Of a stretch of 64,000 bases of DNA, positions 35,115 to 47,364 are shown piece by piece; the stretch's first letter is position 1, and every line of letters begins with the position of its first letter. Origin of the DNA: Solanum dulcamara (lineage: Eukaryota; Streptophyta; Magnoliopsida; Solanales; Solanaceae); contig NC_077237.1 of the NCBI RefSeq assembly GCF_947179165.1, positions 16,453,523 to 16,517,522 of the forward strand, given 5' to 3'. Position numbers and translations under genes: made by a program. The notes below the pieces were generated by a model. The model was not told the origin of the DNA. It saw only the letters and a program-made list of their open reading frames with translations, and did no database searches.

Positions 35115-37179
35115 TGTCACGACCCGAATCCGGGTGTGATGACACTCATCTCAATCCACCGAGACAAGTCAGCCTAATACCCAACGAAAAGTAGATGCGA
35201 AAGAAAAAGAAATAAATCAAAATTTAACTTAATCGAAAGCACATAAAACAAACTCAAATTCCCCTAAGATTGGTTGTCATGTGTACAAGCCACTAATACA
35301 TTACCGAAGTATGAAAAAATACAGGCAAAATGTCTTTGTCTCTAGAATAGGAATAAAACATATTAAATGAGTAAGAGGTGTCCGCTAGATGGATATAACA
35401 GCTGCCTCAACACTCGAGATGATAGCCTCGGATGTGGTATAAAATACGAGGAGATCATGCAGGTCCGGGCTCACAACCTACACAAGTGTAGAAGCAAGGG
35501 GTGAGTACCAAACAACACGGTACTCAACAAGTGAATAACTAAAACTAAGCAAAGCTCGATAGATACAAGTACTCCTATCATCCCAACCGAACCTCCTCAA
35601 CTACAACCTGCATAAAACCAACCCAACTCTACAATCTATACAATAATAACAATACAGTCCATGAATATTCATCGATAGTCTTATCAAGTGAATCAAATCA
35701 AGTCAAATTCAACATATACAGAGCAATAAGTGGTAAACAAGAATTCACAAATATCAACAAAATGTGATGTAATGTAATTAAATGATACATGTCTGTCCTA
35801 TCGGTACACATCCACTGAATTACAGTCCGAAATTCATGGGGGATATTTCTGTCCATGTTACCTGCCACAAAGCGTGTGGCCCATCCCGTCAATATACATA
35901 TCCTTCCACGGAGCGTGTGGCCCGACCCCTTTATTTTATATCATGTTCAGTCTCAACACAGTATGTCAGAACCAATGCAATCAATTCATGTTCATATGAT
36001 TCACGATAATAACATGACAATAACAATATTTTTTCCTATCTCACATCAACATAGTCATTTCACATGTCCAAAATAAACCCATAATCACAACATATCAATT
36101 CCACTAATACATGTCATTAGATCACCATTTTTAAGGCTAATCATACAGTCAATAACTCAGTCCAATTCTCATTACTCCCCAATACACATAACACGGAAAT
36201 ACAAGCATCTACAAGCTTAAACTGAGGTTTAGAAATTCACTTGCCTTAAATAATCAAGCAATCACTCTGTGACTTGAGTCTTCTCTTTCCGAACAGTATC
36301 CAAAACTCCACAATCTAATTAAATAAATACGCATAATAAGATTTCAAAACTAACATCACATATATTACTATTTATCTAGATTAGACCCAAAGACTCACCC
36401 AAATCTATAATCACATTTTAATTCTGATGCCACTTAATTTATCACGTCTCATATTTCTTAAATTCAAGCTTAGGTTAACCCTTAATTCCTTCAATATCAT
36501 AACTCTAATGATATTCATATAATATAATACACCTAATATTTAATTACATATCTTAATATATCAAAACTTGAATTATAATGTGATAACTAAAAAAATATAA
36601 AATCGAAATGAATTGGTTATAAATAATGACGGCGCAGGAAGGAAGTTGCAGAGCATATCCATCCTATACTCCTATGTATCATTTATCATCATTATCAATG
36701 ATTTCCCACCCCATTATTGTCTCCGTAATTAATTTCATACCCTACATGTTAATGCACTTAAATTCACCCTTATAAAGATATAAAAATTACTAGTGCTCAC
36801 TATTTGATATTGTAAATCCTTCAAAATCGGTGTTCTAACAAGAATAGTACCTAAAATTCTAAAGAAACTCTCAACCACTCTTCACTTAGTTGCCGCACCG
36901 ATAAGTTCTTCCTTATCGATTTCTTGTTATTTTCTTTCTTCTACAAATAATTGTGAACCTAAAGTACCCAACTCTATTTTATTTTAATAAATAAAGTGGT
37001 ATAGAATATTAAATAAACTATAAATTTAGCCCACCAACTAAATTAATTATTTAAAGTTATCCCTCAACTAAATAACTATAGTTATTGAATAGTCCGAAAT
37101 TTCTAATTTAAATATACGAAAGGGATCTTTTATGAAAGAAGGAGGACTCGTACTCGAAATGACCTAACGGGTCATTACA
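35115..37179 (-). mobile_element. Chromovirus (Del/Tekay-like Ty3/gypsy) LTR, minus strand
   Basis: In minus-strand sense it begins TGTAATGACCCGTTAGGTCA at 37179 and ends GGATTCGGGTCGTGACA at 35115, 2065 bp. It is adjoined at the high end by the polypurine-like GGTGGATAA and the pol stop, so it is a 3' LTR. It matches the plus-strand LTR at 50994-53090 in inverted order but with many differences. Plus-frame open frames such as 35782-36009 fall in this non-coding repeat. Confidence 0.85.
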
Positions 37180-37889
37180 TTATCCACCACTAAAAATCAT
37201 GTTCGTCCTCAAATATAAAGTAAAAGAATATACCTGAAGCCTCAAAGAGATGGGGATATCTAGCACGTATATCAGCCTCCATCTCCCAAGTTGCCTCTTC
37301 GACTGAACGGTGCTTCCATTGTACCTTTACTGAAGCTATCTCCTTGGTTCTAAGCTTACATACCTGCCTATCTAGAATGACTATAGGCTCCTCCTCAAAT
37401 ATCAGGTCTTGACCCAACTCCACTAAATCGAGTGATAGTACATGGGACTCATCCGGAACATACTTTCGAAGCATGGAAACATGAAACACGTTATGCACAG
37501 CCGATAAGCTAGGTGGTAAGGCCAATTTATAAGCTACCTCTCCCACTCATGCCAAAATCTCAAATGGGCCAATGAATCGAGGGATGAGCTTGCCCTTCTT
37601 TCTGAACCGCATCACGCCCTTCATGGGCGACACTCGAAGCCAAACATGATTACCCACCATGAACTTCAATGGTCGAACTATCCGGTCTGCATAACTCTTC
37701 TGCCTACTCTGGGCTGTCAAGAGTCTATCCTAAATCTTACGAACCTGCTCCATAACATCTCTAAGCAAGTCTCTAAAGAGTACATCTCAGCTAAATCAAA
37801 CCACCCAATAAGAGATCGACACCGTCTAACATACAAAGCCTAAAATAGGGCCATCTGGATACTAGAGTAATAACTGTTGTTGTAGGAGG
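37180..37889 (-). pseudogene. Chromovirus integrase C-terminus with chromodomain, minus strand
   Basis: Minus-strand translation gives MGEVAYKLALPPSLSAVHNV, SMLRKYVPDESHVL and the chromodomain-like ILDRQVCKLRTKEIASVKVQ with WKHRSVEEATWEME (frame 37190-37546). Above it, broken by stops, is the end of the integrase core (PIGWFDLAEMYSLE; 37560-37889). Chromodomains steer chromoviral integrase to marked heterochromatin. At about 37889 the sequence turns abruptly into a plus-strand gag, so only the 3' part of this copy remains. Confidence 0.85.
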
Positions 37890-39952
37890 TACAGGTCGAG
37901 CTGATGAGGGTAGAGTATAGGTAGGTGGAGCTCAGGATGCATCTGTAGTCATGTTGACTGACAACGAGCAACGCCGATATGAGAGGTTCCGAAAAATAGA
38001 CCCACCATAATTTTAGGGTGGGAAGACTGAGGATGCACATGAGTTCTTGACCATGTGCCGAGAGTTGTTAGAGGCAGTACGATTAGTTGAGACTCACAGA
38101 GTTTGTTATAATACACTCTAGTTACGTAGACTAGCCAGAGAGTGGTGGAGAGTGTATATGGGTTCTAGGCCAGTTGGGTCACCCAGATGACTTAGGATGA
38201 GTTTGCTAGTTCCTTTTATGACTATTTTATCCCCTGGAGTGTGAAGGAAGAGAGATGACTGTCCTTCCTGATGAGACAAAGCGGATTCGCAGATTTGTGT
38301 AAGAACTGAACTATTCCATCCCGTGAGGGCGCTTTATTCCAGTCTATCGTGGGTGCCACCAAGGAGGCGGAGTTGATGGAGAGAGAGGAGTTTGGGGACC
38401 CCAAGAGGGCCCGTGCTTCTGGTTAGTTTTCGGGTACCTCATCTGGAGGTAGAGGGTCCTATAGAGGAGGTGGTTACTTCTAGCGTAGAAGACCAATTCA
38501 TGCATCTATGTCGACTTTTGAGGATGGTCAGACACCTCGTGGGTCCTATAGTACAGGTTAAAGTTACCAGGGGTCACAGCAGAGGCCGGTGATCCAGGGT
38601 GGTTATACAAGTTCTTTAGGTTTATCGTAGAGGTTTTTGCACGAGAGAGTATGTTATACTTGTGGTGATCTGAATCATCTTTTGTGGCAGTGTACATATC
38701 AGGGTCGAGGAGGAACCCAACCTAGTTCTTCAGTTTCAATTAGAGGACCAACGCCGCCGGTTAGAGGTCGAGGTAGAGCCTAGACTAGTAGAGGTGGTTG
38801 CACTCTTGGCAGGGGTGCTAGTAGTGCTATAGTCCCTCAGGGAGGAGGTAGAGGTATTGGGCTGGTCGGAAGTGGTAGGGGAGCTTAGTGTTATGCTTTT
38901 CTAGGGAGACCCAAGGCTGAGGCTTCTGACGTAGTTATTACCGGTATCGTCCCAGTCTGCCATCGACCTGCATTCTTATTATTTGGTCCAGGTTCTACAT
39001 TTTCCTATGTGTTTGCCTATTTTGCATCTGACTTTAATCTGACATGTGACCATATGTCCGTGCCTGTTCATGTTTCTACACCCGTGGGTGAGCCCTTAGT
39101 GGTGGATCGAGTATATCGATCATGTCTTATTTCCTTGGCCGGGTATGATACTTGGGTAGATATGATAATTTTGGGGATGGTAGATTTTGATGTGATATTG
39201 GGTATGGATTGGCTTTCTCCCCATTGTGCTATTCTCAATTGTTATACTAAAACTGTTACCTTAGCGATACTTGGTGCCTCGAGGATTGAGTGAAAGGGTA
39301 CTAATGGCTCCTACCCCAGTAAGGTTATCTCATATATTCATGCTCAGGGGTTGATTGATAGAGGATGTATGTCTTATTTGGCCTTTATTCAGGATACCAG
39401 TATTGAGTCACCTCCTATGGAGACTATTCCAGTGGTTAAGGAGTTTTCTGATGTATTTCTTATTGATCTTCTTGGTGTTCCTCCGGATAGGGACATCAAT
39501 TTTGCTATTGACTTAGATCTTGGCACTAAACCTATTTTTATTCCTCCATATCGCATGGCTCCAGTTGAGTTGAAGGAGTTGAAGGATCAGTTGCAAGACT
39601 TGTTGAGTAAGGGGTTTATTCGCCCTAGTGTGTCTTCTTAGGGTGCACTGATTCTATTTGTAAAGAACAAAGATGGGACTATGAGGATGTGTATCGATTA
39701 CAGACAGTTGAACAAGGTAACTATTAAAAATAAGTATCCTCTTCCCTGTATTGATGATTTATTTGCTCAGCTACAGGGAGAGGCATTGTTTTCCAAAATA
39801 GACTTGAGGTCCAGTTATCATCAGTTGAAGATTAGAGCGTCAGATATCCCTAAGACAGCTTTTTAGACTCTTATGGTCACTATGAGTTCTTGGTGATGTT
39901 ATTTGGGTTGACCAACGTCCCCACAACATTCATAGAGTTGATGAACGGAGTG
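37890..39952 (+). pseudogene. Chromovirus gag, protease and start of reverse transcriptase
   Basis: Gag text reads TEDAHEFLTMCRELLEAVRL and REWWRVYMGSRPVG, followed by a CCHC zinc knuckle, CYTCGDLNHLLWQC (about 38649-38692). The protease region has LLFGPGSTFSYVFAYFASD, where the expected catalytic Asp of DxGST appears as Gly (FGPGST). Then come VDFDVILGMDWLSPHCAILN and RT finger motifs [20 protein letters not shown] and [20 protein letters not shown] (39681-39866). Many in-frame TAG codons replace CAG or TGG. The Ogre-type element cuts the RT at MNGV (39952). The matching downstream part resumes at about 48562. Confidence 0.9.
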
Positions 39953-40041
39953 TGTTGACACCCAATTTTTACCCTCAACAACGTAATTTTTACAAAAAAA
40001 TAATAATAATACAATAATAATAAAATATATATATATAATTA

Positions 40042-40078
<37 letters not shown>

Positions 40079-40111
40079 CGAAATATACATATATGGTATC
40101 ATCATTTTAAA

Positions 40112-40114
40112 TTA

Positions 40115-40197
<83 letters not shown>
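40112..40197. repeat. (CT)n followed by (TA)n microsatellite
   Basis: About 16 CT units, then about 25 uninterrupted TA units, inside the Ogre-type LTR. Confidence 0.9.
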
Positions 40198-40201
<4 letters not shown>

Positions 40202-41979
40202 AAATAATTCTTGAATATAATATATTTTATTATTTATTCAAAAAAATTGTCTCAAAAGATTTTTATTTTTAAAATAAATAGCTCTGTTAATTAGTTTGAT
40301 TTAATTAATAGACTCATATTTCAAGTTAATTTATTTAAACTGAAGTTAATTATTTACTTTGTCAAAAATGAGAGGTTTGTTAATTAATTAATGCATACTC
40401 ATCTTATTTTAATTTTAGACTTATTCAATTTTAATTAAATTAAAATAATTGGCTTTTATAAAACCATGCATATTTTCAAGTGTATTTTAAATAATTTGTC
40501 ATCTGCATAACATATGCATTTTTTTTGTTATATAGTCATTATCTCTTAGTAATATTTAAATTTGACTTATAAAAAGAAAATTATTATTTACCATAATTAA
40601 TTATTTCGTAAATTAATAATTAGTTACAATGAGGTTAATCATTTTACTTTTGTTAAAATTAAGAAGATCGTAAATTAATTCATCTAATTTGATAACCAAT
40701 TTCACTAATTAATTTTACGTTTTCATTACTTCTCCTAAATAACAAATAATTAATATTGAATTAACAAATTTTTTTTATTATTTTTATTCTTCCATTAATA
40801 CTACAACACGCAAATAATATATATGCCATCTCCTCGTCAAAAAATAAAAATAAATAAATCAATAAATAAATAATAATAATAATAATAAATAAAGAAATTA
40901 AAAAAATATTTATTATTTATTCATCCGGAAAAAAAAATAATTAAAAATAAAATAATAATATTCTGCACACCTTTTTGTCCCTCTTTTAAAATAATAATAA
41001 ATAAATAAATAATTAAATAATGTTAATCTTCCGTAAAATAAAAAATAAAAAAAAAATAAAAAAAAATTAATTTACTACCCATACTTTGTCCCCTCCCATT
41101 TCCCCATATATATACATATATATACTATCTACCATACTTTGTACCATTTTTTATTATTTATTATATTTTTAAAATAATAAATAAATTATTTTATTTCATC
41201 CGAAAAATAATATAATATATAATGATATATTCCGCCGCACTTTTGTCCCCCTTTTTAAAAATAAAAATAAAAATAAAAATAAAAAAAATAAAAAAATAAT
41301 TCCATATTCATCCAACCAAAAAATAATAATAATAATAATTAAAAATAAAATAATATAATAATATATATATATATATATAATATTCTGCCGTACTTTTGTC
41401 CCCTCCCCGTTTCCCTATACTAATAAAAAACTGACGCGTGCCCCGCCCATACCCCTTTGTCTCTAAACTATATATATATTTATATTCATCCGAAATAAAT
41501 AAAATAAACAAATAATTTTGCCTATCCAAATATATATATATTATATTCATCCGATTTTTTTTTATTATTATTTTTTTTATTTTATCTTTTTTAATAAAAA
41601 TTAAAAAAAAAAATTATTTTAATCCACGCGTACCCTACCCATACCTATATTAATACTATATTAATAATGTCCATCACCCGTTGTCCCCTATTTAAAAAAT
41701 AAATAATAATAAACATTAAATAATAATAAAATATATAATTGTTTTCTTTTCATCCAAATAATTTAAAAAATGAATATAATAATAATATATATATATATAT
41801 TTTTTTTTTCCGCCGCACTTTTGTACCATTTTAATATATATATATATATATATTATACTCATCCGATTTTTATTTTTCTTATTTTTTTTATTTTTTTTAT
41901 TTATCTTTTTAAATAAAAATTAAAAAATTAATATTATTTTAATCCACGCGTGCCCCGCCCATCATCCTTTGTCTCTGCA

Positions 41980-42022
<43 letters not shown>

Positions 42023-42154
42023 TCTGATTTTTAAAAAAAGAGTATAATATATATTTCCGCCTCCGTATTATTTTATTAATTTATCCACTCCGCATTATTT
42101 TATTAATTTCTCACTCCGCATTATTTTAATCATCCGGCATTCCCTTTCATTTCC

Positions 42155-42163
42155 CTATATATA
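42155..42163 (+). promoter_or_regulatory. TATA box of the Ogre-type LTR
   Basis: CTATATATACCCGG followed by GTTACTCACTC and an A-rich leader. It is the only well-formed core promoter in the LTR and would put the U3/R boundary near 42190. Confidence 0.55.
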
Positions 42164-42599
42164 CCCGGTTACTCACTCTAAAAAAAAAACACAGACAGAA
42201 TAGGGAAGAACACTAAAAAAAATAATCTTACACTCTCATTTTAAGTATCTTCTTGTAAAAGATTTTTTGGAATTTTCTCTCAATTTGAACTCGATTTTAC
42301 TTGAAAAACGAGGGTATATTCGTGATCAAAGCATTTCCGTTCACTGCCCAGCAACATGTAATATTTACTCCGTTCTTCTTTTATTTTTCATTGTTATTAT
42401 CATAAAAGGTTATCCTAAATTATTATCTTGCTAATTTCGTCATTATTTTCTTGTTTGCATGAACACTCCTGGAGCAAAAATGGAGTCTTGATCTGAGACT
42501 TGATATAATCATCATATCCTCACATGGAGTCGATATCCTAGATCTTTTGAATAGCAAACAAATAAGATGACCATATTCAGCGTCAATCCCGGCTGTTTA

Positions 42600-43589
42600 T
42601 ATTTCCCACATTTATTATTGCTGTTATTATTCTTATTATCATTATTATTAGTGTTTTTATTTGCTGTCGTTATTATTATATTTATTATTATTTTTCATTA
42701 TTATTAGTAGTAGTAGTATGTAGTACTATTTTTATTTACTGTTTTTTGGGGTACACCGTAGTACTATATATATATATATTAATAGTAGTAGTAGTATGTA
42801 GTACTATTTTTATTCTTTGCTTTATGGGGTACACCGTAGTAGTATATATATATATATTAGTAGTAGTAGTATGTAGTACTATTTTGTTTTTTCTTTTTTA
42901 TTTGTTATTAGTATCGTTATTATCATTGCTATTTTCGTTATTAGTGTTATTATTAACAGTAGTGGTATTTTTATTTACTATTATCATTATTATATGTATT
43001 ATTATTTTCGTTATTAATATTATTAGTAGTACTATTATTATTATTATTATTATCATTTTCGTCATTATTATTAATAGCTGTTTTTTTACTATTATTATTA
43101 TTTCGTTAATATTATTATCATCATTTTCATTACTATTATTATTATTATTATTATTATTTTCGTCATTATTATTATTATTAGTTGCAATGTTTTTTTTTTA
43201 TTTATTTCACTATTATTGCTATCATTGTTAGTATTTTTTATTATTATTGTTATTACTATTATCATTATTAGTATAGTTATCATTATTAATATCATCATCA
43301 TTATCATTATTATTATTATCATTATTTATTGTTATTATCATTATTATTATTTTTATCATTATCATTATTATTATATTTGTCGATATTTTATTTATGATTA
43401 TTATTATTATTATTATTATTATACTATTATCGTTATTATTTTATTATTATTATATGTTATTATTATTTTTTATTAACGTTATTATTTATTATGCTTATTG
43501 TTATTATTCTTATTATTATTATTATTGCTATTGTTATTATTACCTATTTATTGTTATTCGTATTATTGCTATTATATTTACTGTTATCA

Positions 43590-43623
<34 letters not shown>

Positions 43624-44276
43624 GCTATTATTATTATTGTTGTTGTTATCACTATTTATCATCATTATTATTACCGTTATTATTATTATTATTATTTACT
43701 TATTATTATTATTATTATTATTATTTTTGTTATTATTATTATCATTATTACTAGTATAGTTTATTTACTATTATTATTATTACTATTATTATTATTGTTG
43801 TTGTTGTTGTTATGAGTTGTAGTTGTATTTTATTTTACTGTTAGTATTATTATTACTATTATTATTTTCGTTTTTATTACTATCATTATTATTAGGGTAT
43901 TTTTTTTACTGTTATTATTGTCATTATTGTTATTACAATTATTATTATTATTATTATTATTATTATCATTATCATTAGTATTAGTAGTATTTCCATTTAC
44001 TATTATTATTATTATTATTATTTTCTTCATCATTATTATTATTAGTAGTAGTAGTAATAGTAGTAGTAGTATTTTCATTTACTGTTATTATTATTATTAT
44101 CGTTATTATTATTATTCGTAGTATTTTATTTTACTATTATTATTATTAATATTATTATCGTTATCTTTATTAGTATTATTAGTATTAAATTCGTTATCAT
44201 TATTATCATTAGTATTTTTATTTACTATTATTATTATTATTATTATTTTCGTTATTAGTATTATTTAGTGTTACTA

Positions 44277-44320
<44 letters not shown>

Positions 44321-44361
44321 TACTGCCATTATTAATATTATTATTTCTATTATTATTATTA

Positions 44362-44417
<56 letters not shown>

Positions 44418-44420
44418 TAC

Positions 44421-44451
<31 letters not shown>

Positions 44452-44480
44452 TATCATATTATTATTATTATTGTCGTTAT
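42600..44480. repeat. 1.9 kb interrupted (TTA)n / ATT trinucleotide array
   Basis: Almost pure TTA, with TTG, TAG, TCG, TTC and TCA variants. At 42715, 42793 and 42868 it contains three copies of a 75-78 bp block with AGTATGTAGTACTATTTT and GGGGTACACCGTAGTA. Every frame is open for long stretches and yields poly-Ile/Leu/Tyr or poly-Asn ORFs, none of which is a gene. Confidence 0.95.
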
Positions 44481-44953
44481 GTTCTCACTAGTGCAATAGC
44501 TAACATTATATGGATATTTAAGTTTGTGAAACTTTAATTAAAATGGTTCATCATAATAAAGGAAATCAATATTTTTCTTTAAGACTTAGTTATTTAAAAT
44601 ATATATCGCATTTAAACACTCACTTAGTTACTAAGCTTTGTTTTCAAAACTTTTGAGCAACCTTTTTATAATTTTAATCATTTAATCTAAGTTTGGCCGG
44701 TAATCGTTTTTAACGAATCTTGAAGGATGCCTAACCCCTTTCCTTTAGGATAACTAGAACCCTTATCTAGAATCTCATATGCTAAGTGGACCACTAATCG
44801 GAGATCATTTTTAGCATTAAATAAGTTAATTATTTAGGTATCCTAATTTACCTTTAAAATAATTAGGTGGCGACTCCTTAAAATTAAATAATTTAGGAAT
44901 CATCAATATGTTGTACACCGTTTGACCTCGAGTTAAAATGGGGTATAACAACT

Positions 44954-44972
44954 TGGCGACTCCGCTGGGGAC
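44954..44972 (+). promoter_or_regulatory. Primer-binding site of the Ogre-type element
   Basis: TGGCGACTCCGCTGGGGAC starts 3 bases after the LTR end. Its complement ends in CCA as a tRNA 3' end should. Ogre elements are known to use a tRNA-Arg primer; I could not verify the exact tRNA here. Confidence 0.7.
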
Positions 44973-45624
44973 ATAAAGGTTCTAAACCATAACAGACTTA
45001 GGTTAATAATTTGAATTTCTTTATATTTTTTAGTTTTTCTTTTTTTTAATTGTTTGATGATTTATGTTATGATTATTTATTTGCTATTGCTTGATATTAA
45101 TGTATGTTTGCAATTATTTTGTTGCTTTATATATTTGAATATTTGTTACTGCTTTATATAAACTGTCATTCCGTTCATACTTCCTCCAATTCTGGAAAAT
45201 TGACACTATCACACGTACACGTGAGGTGTGTTTTGCGCACCCACAAAGTTTTTTTCAAAAATCCCAAAATTTAGGAGAGTTGGCGTATGCGCGGGGTGTC
45301 TGGATCTTTTTCCGTGTGGCCGCGTAGCCTTCTCACTCGAGTTGTCCACTCGGGAACCTTTTGTCTAGTAAGCCAAATCTTAGAAAAAACATAAGATAGA
45401 GCTGTGCTTCCCTTCGATCTAAGTCATGCATGCATACGCCTTAGGTGGATTGACCCAAGGTGTCAATTCCACATTTAAGAAACCACCCATACGTCGACGG
45501 GTTTCATGACCCAACGACCAATAAGCATATTTTATGGAACGTGATAATGATAGACTGATCCAAGCCAATTTTGACATAATGAGTTTGGAAAATGTGTCCT
45601 CATTTTATTAATTTGTATTGTAGG
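44973..45624 (+). other. Leader between primer-binding site and ORF1
   Basis: Non-coding. It ends with a pyrimidine-rich stretch and TTGTATTGTAG (45614-45624) directly before ATGGATTC, which resembles a splice acceptor, so ORF1 may be reached by splicing. Confidence 0.45.
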
Positions 45625-47001
45625 ATGGATTCAACTCCCCAAATACCCAAAATTAGGATGGTCGAGGGTGTCCCGTACAAATTGAAGAAATGGTGGGAAA
45701 ATTTTAGCCCCATCGAGAAATCAGCAATTACGAAAAAATTAGGCTTCCTCCCTATGCTATTCAAGGTCTCCCGGGATAATCACGTGGTTAGCGCATTACT
45801 TCCATTTTGGGATCCAGATCGTGTTGTGTTCACATTCAAAGACTTTGAGTTAACACCCACATTGGAGGAAATCTACTATTTCACTAGTTTGAAGTATCGA
45901 GGAAGAAGTCAAATTATCCCACACGGTCAATCAGGGAAGAAATTTCTTCGATACTTAGGATTGAAAAACACTAGGAAACTAGGGTGTTTCAAACACAATT
46001 GGGTTTCCTTGGATTACTTATATGGGCGGTATGGATGTTCGGACAGTTACAAGTTATTCAGAAAAGAATTTTCTTGCACCTCTACCCATTGGCAAGTTAA
46101 CCGTCCTATTGCATTTGCTGTGGCTTTACTAGGAACCTTGGTATTTCCACAAGAACATGGGAAGATTAGCACTTGTATATGTTATGTGGCTAAAGCACTT
46201 TTCAAAGGAGTCGATGGAAAGGAAATCACTTTGGTTCCTATGATTTTGGCTGAAATACTTCGAGCCCTCGGAAAGTGTAAAAGAGGAGAAACAAGTTTCT
46301 TTGAAGGTTGCAATCTTCTTTTGCAAATGTGGGCGATGGAACATTTTTACCAACGTGATGACATGGTAGACATATGTTTTAGTAATACAAGTCATATTAA
46401 CAGTTTTTATGATAGGATGAAAAAGTTTGTGTCTCCAGTTGGTACTAATGATTGGTACGAATTCTTGATTTCCCGCACTAGTGACCAAATTCAATGGAAA
46501 TACCCACTACTCTCATGTCCTATTGCATTCATAAGGTGTAGAGGATTTTACTACATCGAGCTCATTGGATTGGAAAGTCTCCAACCATATGCCCCAATAT
46601 GCGTGCTTCAATAGTTCGGTCAAGCACAAATGATTCCTCTACAAGCAAATATGAAATCTTCTGAAATTTCCTTCGAATCAAACTTTAAAGACCCTAGAGT
46701 TGATAAGATTCTTCATGAATGGGATAATATCATCACACTAGAGGTAGGAGATGCACCAGCAAGAAGAACTCCAGAATATCAGGCATGGCTTCGAGAAGAT
46801 CGCAATAGCATAAGCCCGGAAGGTGAACAGGGCTTTGAGGATATTAGGACGACGATTTGGATACGACACTGTCATCTTGGAACCAAAATAGTTACACCAG
46901 AAATGTGGGCTCAAATGGTGAATATAATACATATTCTGGATAATACGAGAGCAGGATCTAACAGTGTTGGAGCATCATCTTCATCCACTTCACCATTTTG
47001 A
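45625..47001 (+). pseudogene. Ogre-type extra ORF1 (DUF7745-like), with one premature stop
   Basis: From the ATG at 45625 the frame reads MDSTPQIPKIRMVEGVPYKL and WWENFSPIEKSAITKKLGFL, through FKDFELTPTLEEIYYFTSLK and RPIAFAVALLGTLVFPQEHG, to LESLQPYAPICVLQ and a TAG at 46612-46614. The same frame continues without a break as FGQAQMIPLQANMKSSEISF to SSSTSPF and a stop at 46999-47001. So it is one ORF of about 458 codons with one CAG-like to TAG change. It is upstream of gag on the same strand, which is the diagnostic place of the Ogre extra ORF. I recall this protein type as DUF7745, related to the plant mobile domain; its role is not known. The frame can also be opened at an ATG at 45592, but the acceptor-like TTGTAG before 45625 argues for the later start. 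Confidence 0.8.
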
Positions 47002-47349
47002 TTAAGAGCAAGAATTAGGGTAAGTCTTTGTTTCCATTTTTTGTCATCTTTCCATGTATTTTGTTGATTATTGTACCCTTTTATTGTTGTTTAATGAAAA
47101 TTGGATCTTTTGTCTTCCAAACTCAAATTATCTCAAGTTAATGGCTTGGATCAACCTATCATAAATCTCGTTATTTGGCATTTAGGCCCACCTTTGGCAT
47201 AAAAAAGGTCCCGTGCATATTAGGTCGCATTTGTATTATTAATTTCTCTTCTTACTATGTAATTTATTTGCTATGTGGTACATGTTCCCTTATTTGCCAA
47301 CACTATTTGCCTAATTGATTATTCGATTTATACTAATATATTTCTTTTC
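47002..47349 (+). other. Spacer between ORF1 and gag
   Basis: T-rich non-coding DNA with a pyrimidine tract and TTTTACAG at about 47357-47364 that could be a splice acceptor in front of gag. Confidence 0.35.
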
Positions 47350-47364
47350 TTTTTGTTTTACAGA

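Larger units (their letters stand above)
39953..44950 (+). mobile_element. 5' LTR of an Ogre/Tat-type Ty3/gypsy element, 5.0 kb
   Basis: Starts TGTTGACACCCAATTTTTAC at 39953 inside the chromovirus RT and ends GGGTATAACA just before the primer-binding site. The very long LTR fits the Ogre lineage. Much of it is low-complexity: (CT)n and (TA)n at 40112-40197, AT-rich blocks punctuated by CCGCCGCACTTTTGTCCCC and ACGCGTGCCCCGCCCAT phrases, and an almost continuous (TTA)n array at 42600-44480. The last 450 bases are unique-looking and contain AGGTGGCGACTCCTTAAAAT, which also occurs near the end of the two solo LTRs. The left-flanking 5 bp are GAGTG; the partner is missing because the 3' part of the element is lost. 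Confidence 0.85.

Noticed and set aside
42746..44537. Many long ORFs of Ile/Leu/Tyr/Val or Asn
   Set aside because: They are readings of the TTA/ATT array in all frames. Composition is pure low-complexity. The same applies to 56211-56708 and 59847-60433.
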